Shown: positions 45,367-63,300, numbered from the stretch's first letter. The stretch is 64,000 nt of DNA from Prunus persica (GCF_000346465.2 NC_034009.1:44794240-44858239), one strand, 5' to 3'. Notes: generated by a model from the sequence alone, not told the origin. A program made the numbers and translations.

Positions 45367-48300
45367 ATGGCCATAGATAGCGGAACTAAGGAGCAGTCGC
45401 ACAAGGAACATAGGTCCAGGCAGTCGGGTTCCAAGGCCGACAAGAAGAAGCGTGCCGCTTCTTCCCAGAGCGGCAAGAAGCAAAACCCAAAGGCATTTGC
45501 TTTTAGCTCAACTGTGAAAGCCAAGCGTCTTCAATCTCGCTCCGTCGAGAAAGAGCAGCGCAGGCTTCATGTCCCAACCATTGATCGTTCCTATGGCGAA
45601 CAACCTCCATATGTTGTTCTGGTGCATGGACCTCCCAAGGTAATATCTTACTGCTTACTCAAACTGCTGTTAATTTGTTCAGTCCAATTTTTTTGTTTTA
45701 ATTCCTCATTGTTGATTTCTAGGTTGGCAAGTCTTTGTTGATAAAGTCTCTTGTAAAGCATTATACCAAGCATAATTTACCGGAGGTTCGAGGCCCGATT
45801 ACCATTGTTTCAGGTGCCTTGCTTCATTCATTGCAATGATTTGATTTAGTTTGATCTTAGATTGAGCACTGTTCGTTAAATTCTTGATTGATTGCTTCTG
45901 CTAGGGAAGCAAAGGCGGGTGCAGTTTGTGGAGTGCCCAAATGATATCAATGGTATGATTGATGCTGCAAAGTTTGCTGATTTAGCACTACTTCTAATCG
46001 ATGGAAGCTATGGTTTTGAAATGGTGAGACTTGAGATGATTGATCTTGTTACCTTTTCTTCTACTCTCCACTTGGATGGTTTAAACTTCAATGGAAATCC
46101 TGATGCCAACAAAAATTGTACCCCATTCGTCTTAGAATGTTTATGAATTGAACTCCTGTCATACATATCAAACAAACACGCAAGTTTGCGCGCATCATAG
46201 AAGTCATTATTATGTATCCCGAGATACTCTGCGTAAATATTTATTCAGTGGATGTTCTGGGTTTTTTGATACATCATTTGTTACATATTTCAATTCCTTT
46301 ATCGGACTGATCACATTATCCATCAATATGATATCTGAGACATTAATATTATAATATTGTATTGGCTTTATTTCCTTATACAGGAGACATTTGAATTCCT
46401 GAACATATTGCAAGTTCATGGCTTCCCTAAGGTTATGGGAGTTCTTACTCACCTTGACAAGTTTAAAGATGTAAAGAAATTGAAGAAAACAAAGCAGCAC
46501 CTCAAACATCGTTTCTGGACTGAAATATATGATGGAGCTAAATTGTTTTATTTATCTGGTCTCATTCATGGAAAGTAAGTTGTCACTCTCTGTACTGGAT
46601 GATCCAGTCCCTTGCGAAAGTTGACAACTATTATGAGTTGCATTTTTTTGTGTTAGTTAACTTACCCCTGCTTTAATGAACAGGTATGTCAAACGTGAAA
46701 TTCACAATCTGGCACGTTTCATATCTGTTATGAAGTTCCATCCTTTATCTTGGCGAACTGCTCATCCTTATGTTTTAGTAGATCGTTTTGAAGATGTCAC
46801 TCCTCCTGAAAAAGTGCGTTTGAATAATAAATGCGATAGAAATGTCACACTGTACGGTTATTTGCGGGGCTGTAACATGAAAAAAGGAACAAAGGTACGT
46901 GCTTGACTTATAGAGCTCTTGGCTTATTTCCCTTAGAAATTTATGTAACCAGACGAGTTTAATTGGAAGGAAAGCCGATAACCCAGGTCTATGTTAAGAG
47001 AGGTCCATTAATGCTCTCCATGAATTCCGAATGCAGGGATGAAGCCAGAAATTTGTTTTAGTGGGCAACTCCAAACAATAAAACTAGATAGGAAAATATT
47101 CGACAAAAGAATTAAAAACCAAGGGTATTGATTCATAGTACTTTTCATGCAATACACATGCAGTTGCCCTCAATATAAATGTTTATATGTTATCATAGCA
47201 AATTTTCAGTTGAATATATTTTGGAGAATAGATAACTAAATTATAATAGAGTGAATAAACAAGCTTTAATAAAAAATGTGAAATGGGTTAATTATATAAA
47301 ATTGTACAGCAACTTAAAGCTGTAAAGAACAATCCATGAAGGATGAAATAGGAAAGGGGCTTTTTGTTGAGGGAGTGTGCAATGAGGGGTTGATTGCTCC
47401 ATCCATGCATGAAGGGCACACTAGTGTTAATGGAACCGGAGACTTGTAGGTTATTTTTTTTGGTGGTTTTTTTTTTTTTTTTTTTTCATTCATCATTATA
47501 TTTATATTTCTCAGAATGAATAGAAATTGGAGTCATAGTCTCGTAGGGGAGGCAGCAAACTCTGAAAATATGATTCATAGATGGGTTATCTTGCTGTTTA
47601 ATTTTTAACGATATATTGTTGTCTGATTTGCATTGTGCATCAGATTCATATTGCAGGTGTTGGGGATTACAGTTTAGCTGGTATGACAGGCTTAGCTGAT
47701 CCTTGCCCCTTACCCTCAGCTGCCAAAAAGAAGGGACTGCGTGATAAGGAAAAATTGTTTTATGCACCCATGTCTGGACTTGGGGATCTCCTGTATGATA
47801 AGGATGCTGTTTATATAAACATAAATGACCACTTTGTCCAGTTTTCCAACATTGATGAAAAGGGTGAAGCAACAAATGAAGGTTAATTTTTTTTTTTTTT
47901 TCCGTATGCATATTTGTATGTGTCGGTAACATTTGGAACGATGCATATATTTATTTTGATTCCATGGTGTATATCAGTTGCATTCTCTCCCTAGCTTATT
48001 TTTTGAAGCGGAAAAATCTCTTTCTTGAATGACACATTTTTCTATTTCTCTTTTTGCAACTGCCATCAGTTTCATCACTTGATACTCGTGTTCCTGTGTA
48101 ACAGGCAAGTGCCAAGATGTGGGTGTGGCTTTGGTAAAATCTCTTCAGAACACAAAATATTCAGTTGATGAAAAGTTACAGGAGAGCTTCATTAATCTAT
48201 TTAGTCGGAAGCCTAATTTATTGTCAAAGGCTCAAAGTGATGGAAAAGATACTGATGAATCTAGAGAACATATTGGTAGAATAGAGTCTTTTGAGGAATA

Positions 48301-51300
48301 TCAGTCTGGGGAAGCAACCAAAGGTGAAGGTTCTGCTGAAGAAAGTGATGTGGAGGATTTTGATGGTTCAGAATCAGAATCTTCAGATAAGAATGAAGCA
48401 GCTCATAAAGATGCATCGGATCATGATGCTACTCTTAAAGATCACCTGAAGGAACATGTTGAGTTTCATGATGGAAGGTCAAGGAGAAAAGTTATCTTTC
48501 GAAATGACCTTGATCGTAACGATATGGAGGTGAACAAAGCTAAACTCATCATCTCTGTTGAATAGAACCATCATTTGGAGAAAAATATGTTGTTTGTGTT
48601 TGTCTGTCTGACGTTACAGGCAAATATTGACGTTCACTTGCTGAGGCTTATACACATTAAACAGCTCTGATTTTTTCGCCACTTTGGTTTTTAGAGTTAT
48701 AAGATAACTTCAGTAACTTTTGAATTTAATAATTTAATCTTCTATTTAATTTCTTATTTTTTACTTTATTTCATGTCTGATCCTCATGGATTACTTGGTC
48801 ATGATTTTCTGATACTAAACATGTACATTCTGAATTGAACTTTTGATAAATGCATAATAGATGTTATACTTATTAATATGAATATAAATAGCGAAAACCA
48901 GAAATGTGTATACATTTAGCATCCATGATCTAGTTAATAATACTCATGTTCTACGCATATTCTTCGATTATAGGATTCAGATTTAGAGGCTGAAGATGAC
49001 GGCAATGACAACAATGAGGATGATATTCATGCATCTTCTGGTTCAGAGTCTTCAGAGGAAGATGAAGATATTCATGAAACAGACGGTAAATTTAAATTTG
49101 CAATTTTTTTTTATGTTGTAATATTCTTATGTTCTGAGCAAGAAGAACTATGCTTATCTTTTGTATTAGATACAACGTTTTTGGGTGAACGGTCCTATAT
49201 TATGTATGTTGATAAAAACTAAGATTTATAAGAAAATGGTATATAACTGAAAATGTCATCCATCAATTGCTTACATATTTTCATGTCTCAATTCTTAGAT
49301 GAGATGGGAAACATTGCAAAGTGGAAAGAATCTTTGGTAGAAAGGACTTCCTCAAGACAAATTATTAACCTTATGCAACTTGTATATGGGAAATCTACAT
49401 CGACACAAGCAACTTCTATCAATGAAGAATGTGATGGTAGTGCAGATGATGAAAGTGATGGAGATGACTTTTTTAAGCCAAAAGGAGAAGGAAACAAGGT
49501 TTGTTTGAGACACTGCTTGTTTATATCTCACAGTAAGAGGTGCATGCTTTAACATCAAAGGGATTTATATATCTTTCCAATCTCAAATAAATTATTGGGA
49601 TAACCTCGATAACTGAAGTGACTGCTGTCATATCATCATTTTTGTTCGTTTATTCCAGAAACATGGAGGAATAGAAGGCGGAAATTGGAATGTCGAGGAC
49701 TGTTCCAAATTCACAAATTATTCGAATCTCAAAGACTGGAAAGAAGAAAAGCTTAGGGAGGGTATTCGTGATCGTTTTGTTACTGGTGATTGGTCGAAAG
49801 CTTCTCAAAGAAATCAAGCTGCTGAGGCTAAAGTTGAAGATGATGACGCTGTGTATGGTGACTTTGAAGATTTAGAAACTGGGGAGAAGCATGATGGGAA
49901 TCATTCCAGTGATGCAAGCAATGATGCAAACCACAAGGAAGATGATTTGGCCAAAGAGGAGAGGAGGCTGAAAAAGCTTGCTCTTCGTGCAAAGTTTGAT
50001 GCTCAATATCCTTTTCACTAAAAATATTTTCTTTATATACTTTTCAAAGAATTACATATTGCTTTTCCACCATAAAAACCAAGGAAGAATTTTGTTGATT
50101 GTTTTTTCTTCTGAGTTTGGAATTGGATTAAGCTGGGATAGTTTCTTGGTTATATATTGCATTTGTCCATATATGACGCTCTAATAGTAATTCTGTGTGT
50201 ATGTGAGCATTTTTATTTTCGGTTTGGTCGTATGTACTGTGTTGCATTGGTTGATAAATTCTGAAATTACTTTCGTGCCCTTAATTTGATATACGTTTGA
50301 TGGAGCTGAGTCATCTGAAGAGGAGCTTGAGAATAAACACGAAGGCAAATTTGGTAGAGATCAATCCAAAGAAAGTGGCTATTTTGACAGGGTAAACTTT
50401 CTCGTGTATTTAAGATTGTTTTGTGCAGTCCAAGGTAGTGGGATCTCATGCCTGGTTCTTCCAGCTGAAGGATGAGATTGAACTTCGGAAGCAAATGAAT
50501 ATAGCTGAACTCAATGACCTGGATGAGGCCACCCGATTAGAGATAGAGGGTTTCCGGACTGGGACTTACCTAAGGTTGGAGGTTCATGACGTCCCTTATG
50601 AGATGGTTGAATATTTTGACCCCTGCCATCCTATTTTGGTTGGAGGAATTGGTGTTGGTGAAGAAAATGTCGGACACATGCAGGTTAGTGTACATTAGAA
50701 ATATTCACATTTTACTTTTTTTTTTGTTTGTTTGTTTTGTTTTATACTAGTCCTCCCTGCTGCACGTGTAAGATAGCTCCCCTATTTTATCATACTGAAT
50801 AGTCAATGGGTGGTCGTATTTTAATCAAACTATTATATTATTCATAGGGCCTTTTTAGACCATTAGACAACTTAGACACAAAAAAAGTATTGGGTGAAAT
50901 AAATGATTTAAAAGGTGCAGGCGTCCACGATTTCGCATCGAGGCGCCTCTGGTGGCACGATTTACAGTTGAGGCGCTGTTGAGGCGCACTGGGGCGTATG
51001 TGAGGCGTGCGGCGATGCTTGTGAGGAGGGAGAGAGGAAGGAGAAGATAACTCGGTGCTGTGCAACCGCAAAGAAGATGATGATCTGGCTTAATTTTTTT
51101 TATATAACTAACGATGTAGTTGGCATAAAACAGGTTTTGTAAATGAGGCTTAAGCATAGTATTAAAATGGGCTTTGGGTCTGAAGCAAATAGTATTAAAA
51201 TTGGCTTTTTGGGAAAAAAAAGGGCATTTCTTTTAAACTAGCATGTGAGGCCTAAGCCCAATAACTGAAACAAGCTATACAGGGCCTAGAAAAATATAAG

Positions 51301-54300
51301 AACCAGAAAAGAAAGCCCAAGGATGCTATACTATATTTATAATTTTACATTTAATATATGTTTATATATTTATCATTTAATAATTTTAAAAAAAAAAAAC
51401 CCAAAAGGCTTATGCCTCAACACTGCGAGGCGCCTCGCAAGGCTCTCAGTAAAACACATTGCTTTACGCCTTCGCGTTTTAAAACATTGGGTGAAATACA
51501 GTGACACCATAACTGGAGCTCACTTTATTATAGATAGATGGATAGCAATGATAGGCTATTATATTATTAACCACTGGTGTTGCTACCAGTTCTTTTGTGA
51601 ATTTGAAATTGCATTATTGTTTAATAGACTTCTTTGCCATTTGAAATTTACTGAAAACTAGCACTTGCACTTACTGATCTTATTAACTTGTTACATTAAT
51701 TTTCACTTTCAAAGCAAATGACTTGTCATTTACTCTACGGGTCCCAATTATATTTACAATATGATAAAGCTTGAAGTGAGTGAAGGCTGTTTCTCTGATA
51801 GATGCAAACCAATGTACAGATCAAACTAATGGATTCCTAATGATTTCTACTCATAGAAAGAGCCAGATTAGAATTTTTTTGCCTCGTTTACTTTAACATG
51901 ACATGTAGGAGCTAGAAGTTAAAACATGTTGAGGTCATAATTGGCAGTCTCTCTTGGTGATAGCTAGCTTACTCCTTCATTGCACATGATCCCCTATGGG
52001 CTCAATGTTCTTGCATATTTGAAGAATTCTTATCTCATCAGATGTCTTGTTCCCTTTATCCCAGGCCAGGTTAAAGCGGCATAGGTGGCACAAGAAAGTA
52101 CTTAAGACTAGCGATCCTATTATTGTTTCTATCGGGTGGAGGCGGTACCAAACAATACCTGTTTATGCTATTGAAGATCGTAATGGAAGGCATCGCATGC
52201 TTAAGTACACTCCTGAACACATGCATTGCCTTGCAATGTTTTGGGGCCCTCTTGCCCCTCCTAATACTGGTGTGGTTGCTTTCCAGAATTTATCAAACAA
52301 TCAGGTTTGACATGTTTCTTTCGTTTCTTCTTTTTTCTTCCCCTTTTTTTTTTTTTTTTTCCTTTTACTGTTTCTCTTTATGTTTCTTAAAATCCCTTCG
52401 AAATTTTTAGGATTGGCATAGGGAAAGCTTTGAATATTTTCCATTTGAGATTTATCTAATGAGGACTAAGTTGAGGATCACATGTGAGGCCCACTTTTCA
52501 ATGAGATTACTAAATGGTGTTCCAATCTGATCTGCAGACCACTTTGTAAATCAATAATTGTGTTTCCTTTTATTTCTTAAATTCTATATTAAGTGTTATT
52601 TTAATAAATATTTTTCTTAGGGTGTGTACTGAGCCTTTTGGTCAAAGAGTCTACTTTCAGTGCCACCTCTATCGTTCCCATGCATGCGTTATTTATTTAT
52701 GTCTTTTCATTTAACTTTTTTGAATTTTATGTTTTACCTTTTTCTTCATTCCTAAGCTACATTCGTTGGTCTGGCAGGTGCAGTTTAGGATCACAGCAAC
52801 TGCTGTTGTGCTTGAGTTCAACCACACATCACGAATAGTGAAGAAACTCAAACTAGTTGGTCACCCCTGCAAGATCTTCAAGAACACTGCACTTGTAAAA
52901 GATATGTTTACGTCAGATCTTGAAATAGCTCGATTTGAAGGAGCCGCTGTTCGAACTGTCAGTGGCATTCGGGGGCAGGTGAAAAAGGTATGCTTGTTTG
53001 ATGTTTACGTCATATATTGTTTGTGTGTGTGTGTGTGCAGTTTTTATTTGTCCATGTGGATTTTGCCAGTTTAATATTCATTCTGGCAATTAAAGTCTTC
53101 CATACCATATATGAAAGCACGAATAGAGCCATCGTCTAATTGGAATGATTTTCTTTTCATCTTTACTCTTGAGCTGGTGTTGTTACTGCATAGTGCATAT
53201 ATATAGGTAACAGAAACATATGCATATTAGCATCCTTCATTGTAATTAAAGTTCTGAGCGTGGATAGGCATATTTCCTCCTATGACCCAGAATGAATCTT
53301 TTGTGGATTTTGCCAGTTTAATATTCATTCTGGCAATTAAAGTCTTCCATACCATATGTGAAAGCACGAATAGAGCCATCGTCTAATTGGAATGATTTTC
53401 ATTTCATCTTTACTCTTGAGCTGGTGTTGTTACTGCATAGTGCATATATATAGGTAACAGAAACATATGCATATTAGCATCCTTCATTGTAATTAAAGTT
53501 CTGAGCGTGGATAGGCATATTTCCTCCTATGACCCATGATGCTAGTTTAATTTACTTTGAACAATTTTAATCTCGACAGGCTGCAAAAGAAGAAATTGGT
53601 AACCAACCAAAAAAGATGGGTGGACAACCAAAAGAAGGGATAGCTAGGTGCACCTTTGAGGATAAAATTAAGATGAGTGACATTGTTTTTTTGCGTGCTT
53701 GGACCCAAGTTGAAGTTCCTCAGTTTTACAACCCGTTGACGACATCACTGCAACCTCGTGATAAGACCTGGCAAGGGATGAAAACTACTGCTGAATTGAG
53801 GAGAGAACATAATATTCCTATTCCTGTTAACAAAGATTCACTTTACAAGGTAATCTATGATATGAGGGACTCACAGTGAGGCTGCTTATTGCAGTGGTAC
53901 ATGGTTTCTCTCAATTCTGCCCCGGCAATACTGCTTGTTTTCTTTCTTCAATTTTTGTGTGTTATCCAACGGTACTTAATTTCATGTTCTTGTGTCAACA
54001 GCCCATTGAAAGGAAGCTGAAGAAGTTCAACCCATTGGTGATTCCTAAGTCATTGCAGGCTGCTTTACCATTTGCTTCAAAGCCTAAGGATATACCCAGT
54101 AGAGGAAGGCCACTTCTTGAAAATAGAAGAGCTGTTGTCATGGAACCTCATGAACGGAAAGTTCATGCTCTTGTTCAACATCTTCGATTAATTAGAAATG
54201 AGAAGGTATGCACCTTAAGGCAATTATTGTGTTTGAACCATCGTGCCAAGTGCATAATTGATGGTTAAATTTGTTGGAGAGCCAAATTGGGTAAGTAACA

Positions 54301-54956
54301 CTAACGCACAGCCACACTTAGAGAGACCCCACACTGGTAGAGGCACTCCAAAAAGATTAATTTACCTTCCAAGATCTTGATGGAGGACTTTTTCCATGGT
54401 TACAAATTAACTTTGTTTGGCAATCGGTTGCTGGTTGGAAATGTTTGTTTGAATAGCCGCGGTAAATTTAAATTGGGGGAGGATTGCTTTTGAGTTTTGA
54501 CGCATGGAACTTGCATAAACACCTTTTGAGGCAAACCTCAGACTCTTTGTGGAGAGTGACACCAATTTTAATTTATATTTATTTATATTTATTCTGGAGA
54601 AAACTTGTAGGGCTAGTCTAGAGTGCAATCATGCTATGAGAACCTTATTTGTCTTTTTTGTTATGTTGCCCTTACACCAGAGCGCATACACAGCTGGTAT
54701 TTTATGGTGTGACAATATTATGCCAGAGAGTGTCCCTTATCGTCACCCTATTATTTTTTAAAGTATTTTAACTTCACTTTGGCTCTTGCAGATGAAGAAG
54801 CGCAAGCTAAAGGATGATAAAAAAAGAAAAGAAATTGAAGTGCAGAAAGCCAAAGAAGAGCAATTGTCGAAAAAGCGCCAGAGAGAAGAACGACGAGAGA
54901 GATATCGGGAGCAAGACAAGCTGAAGAAAAAAATCAGGAGAAATGCAGAGGACTGA
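45367..54956 (+). CDS. BMS1: BMS1-like ribosome biogenesis GTPase, 17 exons
   Basis: Exons are 45367-45639, 45723-45813, 45905-46023, 46384-46574, 46684-46894, 47644-47881, 48105-48529, 48974-49085, 49299-49498, 49659-50005, 50295-50391, 50465-50683, 52065-52304, 52778-52987, 53580-53849, 54002-54205 and 54792-54956. They total 3612 nt (1203 residues), in frame throughout. The P-loop GPPKVGKS spans the exon 1/2 junction, and QFVECPND and VLTHLDKF follow as further G motifs. An acidic middle (exons 7-10) precedes the conserved C-terminal half ([42 protein letters not shown]-type [18 protein letters not shown]) and a basic tail. BMS1 binds GTP and Rcl1 in the small-subunit processome in the nucleolus and supports 18S rRNA maturation. 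Intron 10 is AT-AC. The start at 45367 fits the family; the codon 42 nt upstream in the same frame is GTG. Confidence 0.95.
50006..50294 (+). other. U12-type AT-AC intron of BMS1
   Basis: The coding frame leaves exon 10 at GCTCA|ATATCCTTTT and resumes at TTGATATAC|GTTTGATGG. ATATCCTTT is the exact U12 donor consensus. A CCCTTAAT branch-site match lies 10-11 nt before the terminal AC. No GT-AG pair in this stretch keeps the frame with the conserved residues. Confidence 0.85.
50892..51498. mobile_element. 587-bp MULE-type element in BMS1 intron 12, 10-bp TSD
   Basis: GGGTGAAATA at 50892-50901 is repeated at 51489-51498. The termini are AATGATTTAAAAGG and, reversed, AATGTTTTAAAACGCGAAGGCG. Subterminal GAGGCGC and GGCGCCTC words occur in both halves. 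No transposase. It accounts for nearly half of the 1381-bp intron. Confidence 0.75.
53056..53536 (+). repeat. Tandem 247-bp duplication in BMS1 intron 14
   Basis: The block starting GTGGATTTTGCCAG at 53056 recurs at 53303. About 234 bp are near-identical, with two substitutions noticed (ATATATG/ATATGTG and TTCTTTTC/TTCATTTC). The short junction GAATGAATCTTTT (about 53290-53302) separates the copies. No effect on splice sites is apparent. Confidence 0.85.
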
Positions 54957-55609
54957 TGGGTGCACAAACTTTTGCCAACTGTTTCTGTGTCTTGAGGAAA
55001 CTAGGTCAGTGTGCTGCCGGAAAAGAAAACGCGGTAGATACTCTATGATTTGATACTCTCAGAAACATGACCTCAGGGATTGCTGAGATCAAAACGACTT
55101 GTGGGAATTGTCAATATGCAATTTGTATTCATAACCTTCAACATGTATCATATGTTCATTCTTTGGCATCTGAGTATGTCGTTTTTTAGGTACATTGGAT
55201 TGGACGAGACCATGAAATTAAAATGTCATTTTATATCGTAGGGTTGAAATAGCTACATTTATAGGAAGCTTTGATGCAATTAAATACAATTCATGTTAGA
55301 CCTGATCTACTTTTATTCTTATCAACTGGTCTAGTGGCATTGACTGACTGGAGAACACTTTTGGGTGAGGCTGCAGCACACAGAAACACTCGATACAAAT
55401 ATTAGCCAACACAGAAACATAATATACCAAACCAAATGACAAGTTTCATTCCACCAAAAAAAAAATGACAACCTTTTTTCACCCAGAGTATTGCCAGTTT
55501 TCGTCCAAAAACAAACAACTGTGCTAGTGTTGGTAGTTTAGTTGAATACATACATACCTGACGACTAGGAGAACATAATTACAAAATTAAAATTGTATGA
55601 ACCTGAATT
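54957..55609. other. BMS1 3' flank
   Basis: Contains the likely 3' untranslated region of BMS1 (to roughly 55300) and AT-rich spacer. No other gene seen. Confidence 0.4.
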
Positions 55610-56278
55610 CTAGGAACCATTTTTTTTTTCTTTGTCAATTGCTATTAGAAAAGCAAAGATGGACTTGTCTATTAATGACCAAATTAAGGCACTACGGCTA
55701 ATTTTGGAGAAAGCAAGTGATGAAAAAACATTCCTGACATTGGATGGTGCTATGAAAAAAGCATTTGTTCGTCTCTTACTTGGGGCGAGGGAGTTGTGAT
55801 TCACTCTTTGATGTAGTTTGGTTTATGAACAACTTTCTCTTTTGCTCTTATCACCTTAATATGTGATCACTTTGAATTATACATTATTTGGTACTGTTTT
55901 TATTAACGTATGCGAGTATTTTGGAATTTTTATGAGATACTACAATTATGATAATGGGTTATATGAAAAAACATGTTGGCAAACACAATTGAAAAACAAA
56001 TCTTGTCATATGAATCTTACCCCAAAAAAATTTGTGTCATTTGAATCTCAATTTCCATTAAATTATCAAAGATTTTTTTTTATTTTTTTTATCTATAAAT
56101 AGTATGATCTGATGTTATCCAAAACATCACCAAACACAGTATAACTTAGTCAGATTATTTATCCGGAACAGCACCAAACGCCTTATAATATTATGGATAA
56201 ATAGTCAGTACTCTCCGGAACAGATTAATACTATCCGATAGAAATTAGTCAGTACAGTCCGACGTATCAAACGAGCCC
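55610..56278 (+). mobile_element. Harbinger remnant (ORF1 tail and right terminus)
   Basis: On the plus strand at about 55650-55798 the reading INDQIKALRLILEKASDEKT then FLTLDGAMKKAFVRLLL matches the ORF1 tail near 4360-4480 (MDQIKALKIILDKTQTISMF). The terminus at about 56100-56278 (GTATCAAACGAGCCC end, with repeated CCGGAACAG and TAGTCAGTAC words) resembles the other Harbinger ends. The left end and transposase are missing. Confidence 0.55.
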
Positions 56279-56355
56279 TAGTGGAAGAATGGTAACAATA
56301 CGAATAAGCAGATTAAGATCCAAGTATGTTCAAGCTTCCTTGGGCTGCAGGAAAC

Positions 56356-58736
<2,381 letters not shown>

Positions 58737-59050
58737 GTTATCTTGCACTTGTGCCTTCGCGTTGTGGTTTTTTTCTTTTTTGCTCTGGAAATGAATGGAA
58801 GACCCCAATTGGGGTTTTATACATTTAGTAGGAACCCAAAGACAAGACATTGAGACTTTTGATGATGTTTGCAATTACGTGCTTGTTATTGAAATTACAT
58901 CTGAATCACACTTTTCAAGCTCTTTAGGTCCGGGTTGTTATTGAAATTACATTACTAATAGTTGTTAGAAGTACAAATAAATCAGCACCCACGTAAATAC
59001 GAACGTCATTAAACAGGTCATTGTGGGGCTACGTATGTAGTGACTTGTGA
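58737..59050 (-). promoter_or_regulatory. OPR leader and proximal promoter
   Basis: Upstream of the OPR ATG. The stretch up to about 59045 is mirrored by the fragment at 40356-40690, which suggests a conserved promoter unit. Shared words include CCAATTGGGG, TTATACATTT and GGGGCTACGT. No TATA element was assigned with certainty. Confidence 0.4.
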
Positions 59051-59636
59051 TTATTCGGATGCTTGAATTTCCTTATGTCTTCTTGAATGAATTGTGTTGC
59101 AATAGAAAAGACGCATCATTCTTTTACTTGAAGCGGTGGCTGCTTGGACAAAGTTTGATGCAGACCCAAAATCACAAGGCTAGCTTCAATAGGTGGCTTG
59201 AACAAATCAAGGTCAAACCATTGGGACCCTTTTGAATATCTGTCTCCAAGTCAAAACTCACTATTTGGATTCCAAATTTAAATTTGCTGCTGCACTCCTG
59301 GGATGATTCAAATGCACAACAAGATGAAAAGTGGTTTTAAACAAAAGAAGAAGATTTGGGTTCGGCCGGTTAAGAGAATAAACACACCAAAATTTACCTC
59401 TTACTTTCACAATTTAGTTTTTAAGAAGGCTTAAATGTTAAAATAGTCCATGTGTTTTACCCATTTAGTCAATTTAGTCCCGTGTTTTCAATTTGGCCGA
59501 TTTGTTCAATATACCCATTTGGTCAATTTAGTTCCGTATTTTCTATCTAATTATAAATGTAGTGGAAGAATGGTAACAATACAAATAAGCAGATTAATAT
59601 CTAAGTATGTTCAAGCTTTCTTGGGCTGCAGGAAAC
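59051..59636. other. Spacer between the OPR copies
   Basis: Contains a one-ended repeat (about 59420-59550) with GTCCATGTGTTTTACCCATTT and TTTAGTCAATTTAG words, like the MULE termini at 897. The OPR duplication starts near 59556 (AGTGGAAGAATGGTAACAAT), matching 56279 onward. No gene seen. Confidence 0.45.
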
Positions 59637-62308
<2,672 letters not shown>

Positions 62309-62375
62309 GCATAGCCGTGCGGCTATGCTTTTTAAATATATTGAATATTTTGAAGGTATAGCCGTTTGGCTATAC
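62309..62375. repeat. Two TATAGCC palindromes
   Basis: GCATAGCCGTGCGGCTATGC (62309-62328) and GTATAGCCGTTTGGCTATAC (62356-62375) are the same motif family as at 20097-20457. Confidence 0.75.
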
Positions 62376-62605
62376 TCTTTAATGTATCCAGGGTTTAACT
62401 CTGATAATCCTTTTCCATGTAAACAAACAAAAAAAAATTGCAAAATCAGAAACATACGTAAATTGGACGCCATGGTAGCCACGGATAGAGGACTCGAACT
62501 CGTCACTACGAACGTCTAGGGCACAGAGCAAGCCCGTGCCAGGTTTCGAGTAGTGTTCGAAAAATCCGCCTAGGCACTAGGCGGGAGGACACCAACGCCA
62601 GGGAG

Positions 62606-62845
62606 TTAGGCGGCGCCTAGGCTGCCCGGAAGGATCTAGGCGGCGCCATTGTGGCCTGGAAGGATTTAGGCGGCGCCTAGGCTGGCTGGAAGGATCTAGG
62701 TGGCCCCTAGGCGGGCTGGAAGGATCTAGGCGGCGCCTAGGCGGCCTGGAAGGATCTAGGCGGAGCCTAGGCGACCTGGAAGGATCTAGGCGGCGCCTAG
62801 GCGGCCTGGGCGGATCTAGGCGGGGCCTAGGAGGCCTGGGAGGAT
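62606..62845. repeat. GC-rich 30-bp minisatellite, eight units
   Basis: Units start every 30 bp (62606, 62636, 62666, 62696, 62726, 62756, 62786, 62816) and follow the pattern CTAGGCGGCGCCTAGGCGGC plus CTGGAAGGAT. A partial ninth follows. Units differ by one to five bases with no indels. GCCTAGGC inside the unit is palindromic. The minus-strand open frame 62577-62894 is a 10-residue Pro/Arg repeat produced by the array and is not a gene. Confidence 0.9.
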
Positions 62846-62939
62846 CTAAGTGGCCTGGGCGGGTCGTGTCCATAGTTATAATCAACTTAGGCATGCATAG
62901 TTTTCCAAAAATTTACAAGCAGTAAAACAGAGAAAAGAC

Positions 62940-63300
62940 GCGAATCATGGAGTTACCAATCCTTCGATCTGAGCAACTCTGAGGGGGGAAGCAACCTCTT
63001 CTGTCGCTGCCACCTGAAGAAAGGATCTTGCCACCGCTGTACAATCAACAAAACAAAACCAAATTTTCAGAAAGAAGAAAAACAAACGCATTCAAATTTA
63101 CAGATAAAAATACAGATAGAGAATTGTACGAAAGGGTTGCCATGAGTAATTTCACGGAGAGAGCAAAGGAAGAGAAGAGAGACAGGGCAATAGTATAAGA
63201 TGGGAAGCTTTGTCTCTCACGGGTGCGGAGGAACCTCTGTGTATGGTGAATGTGAAGATGATTGCTAAACCCTAGTTGTCGAAGGACTGGAAAATTGGGC
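62940..63300 (-). other. Possible 5' exons of a minus-strand gene
   Basis: A CT-rich leader at about 63160-63250 precedes ATG at 63141-63143 (MATLSYNSLS, then a possible GT donor at 63112-63113). A segment at about 62958-63036 (acceptor TTGTACAG, donor GATTG|GTAACT) also looks exonic. The two do not join in the frame that would be most open, so I cannot confirm a gene. Confidence 0.2.

Noticed and set aside
62577..62894. 105-residue Pro/Arg repeat frame
   Set aside because: Produced by the 30-bp minisatellite; the period is a multiple of three, so any frame without a stop stays open.
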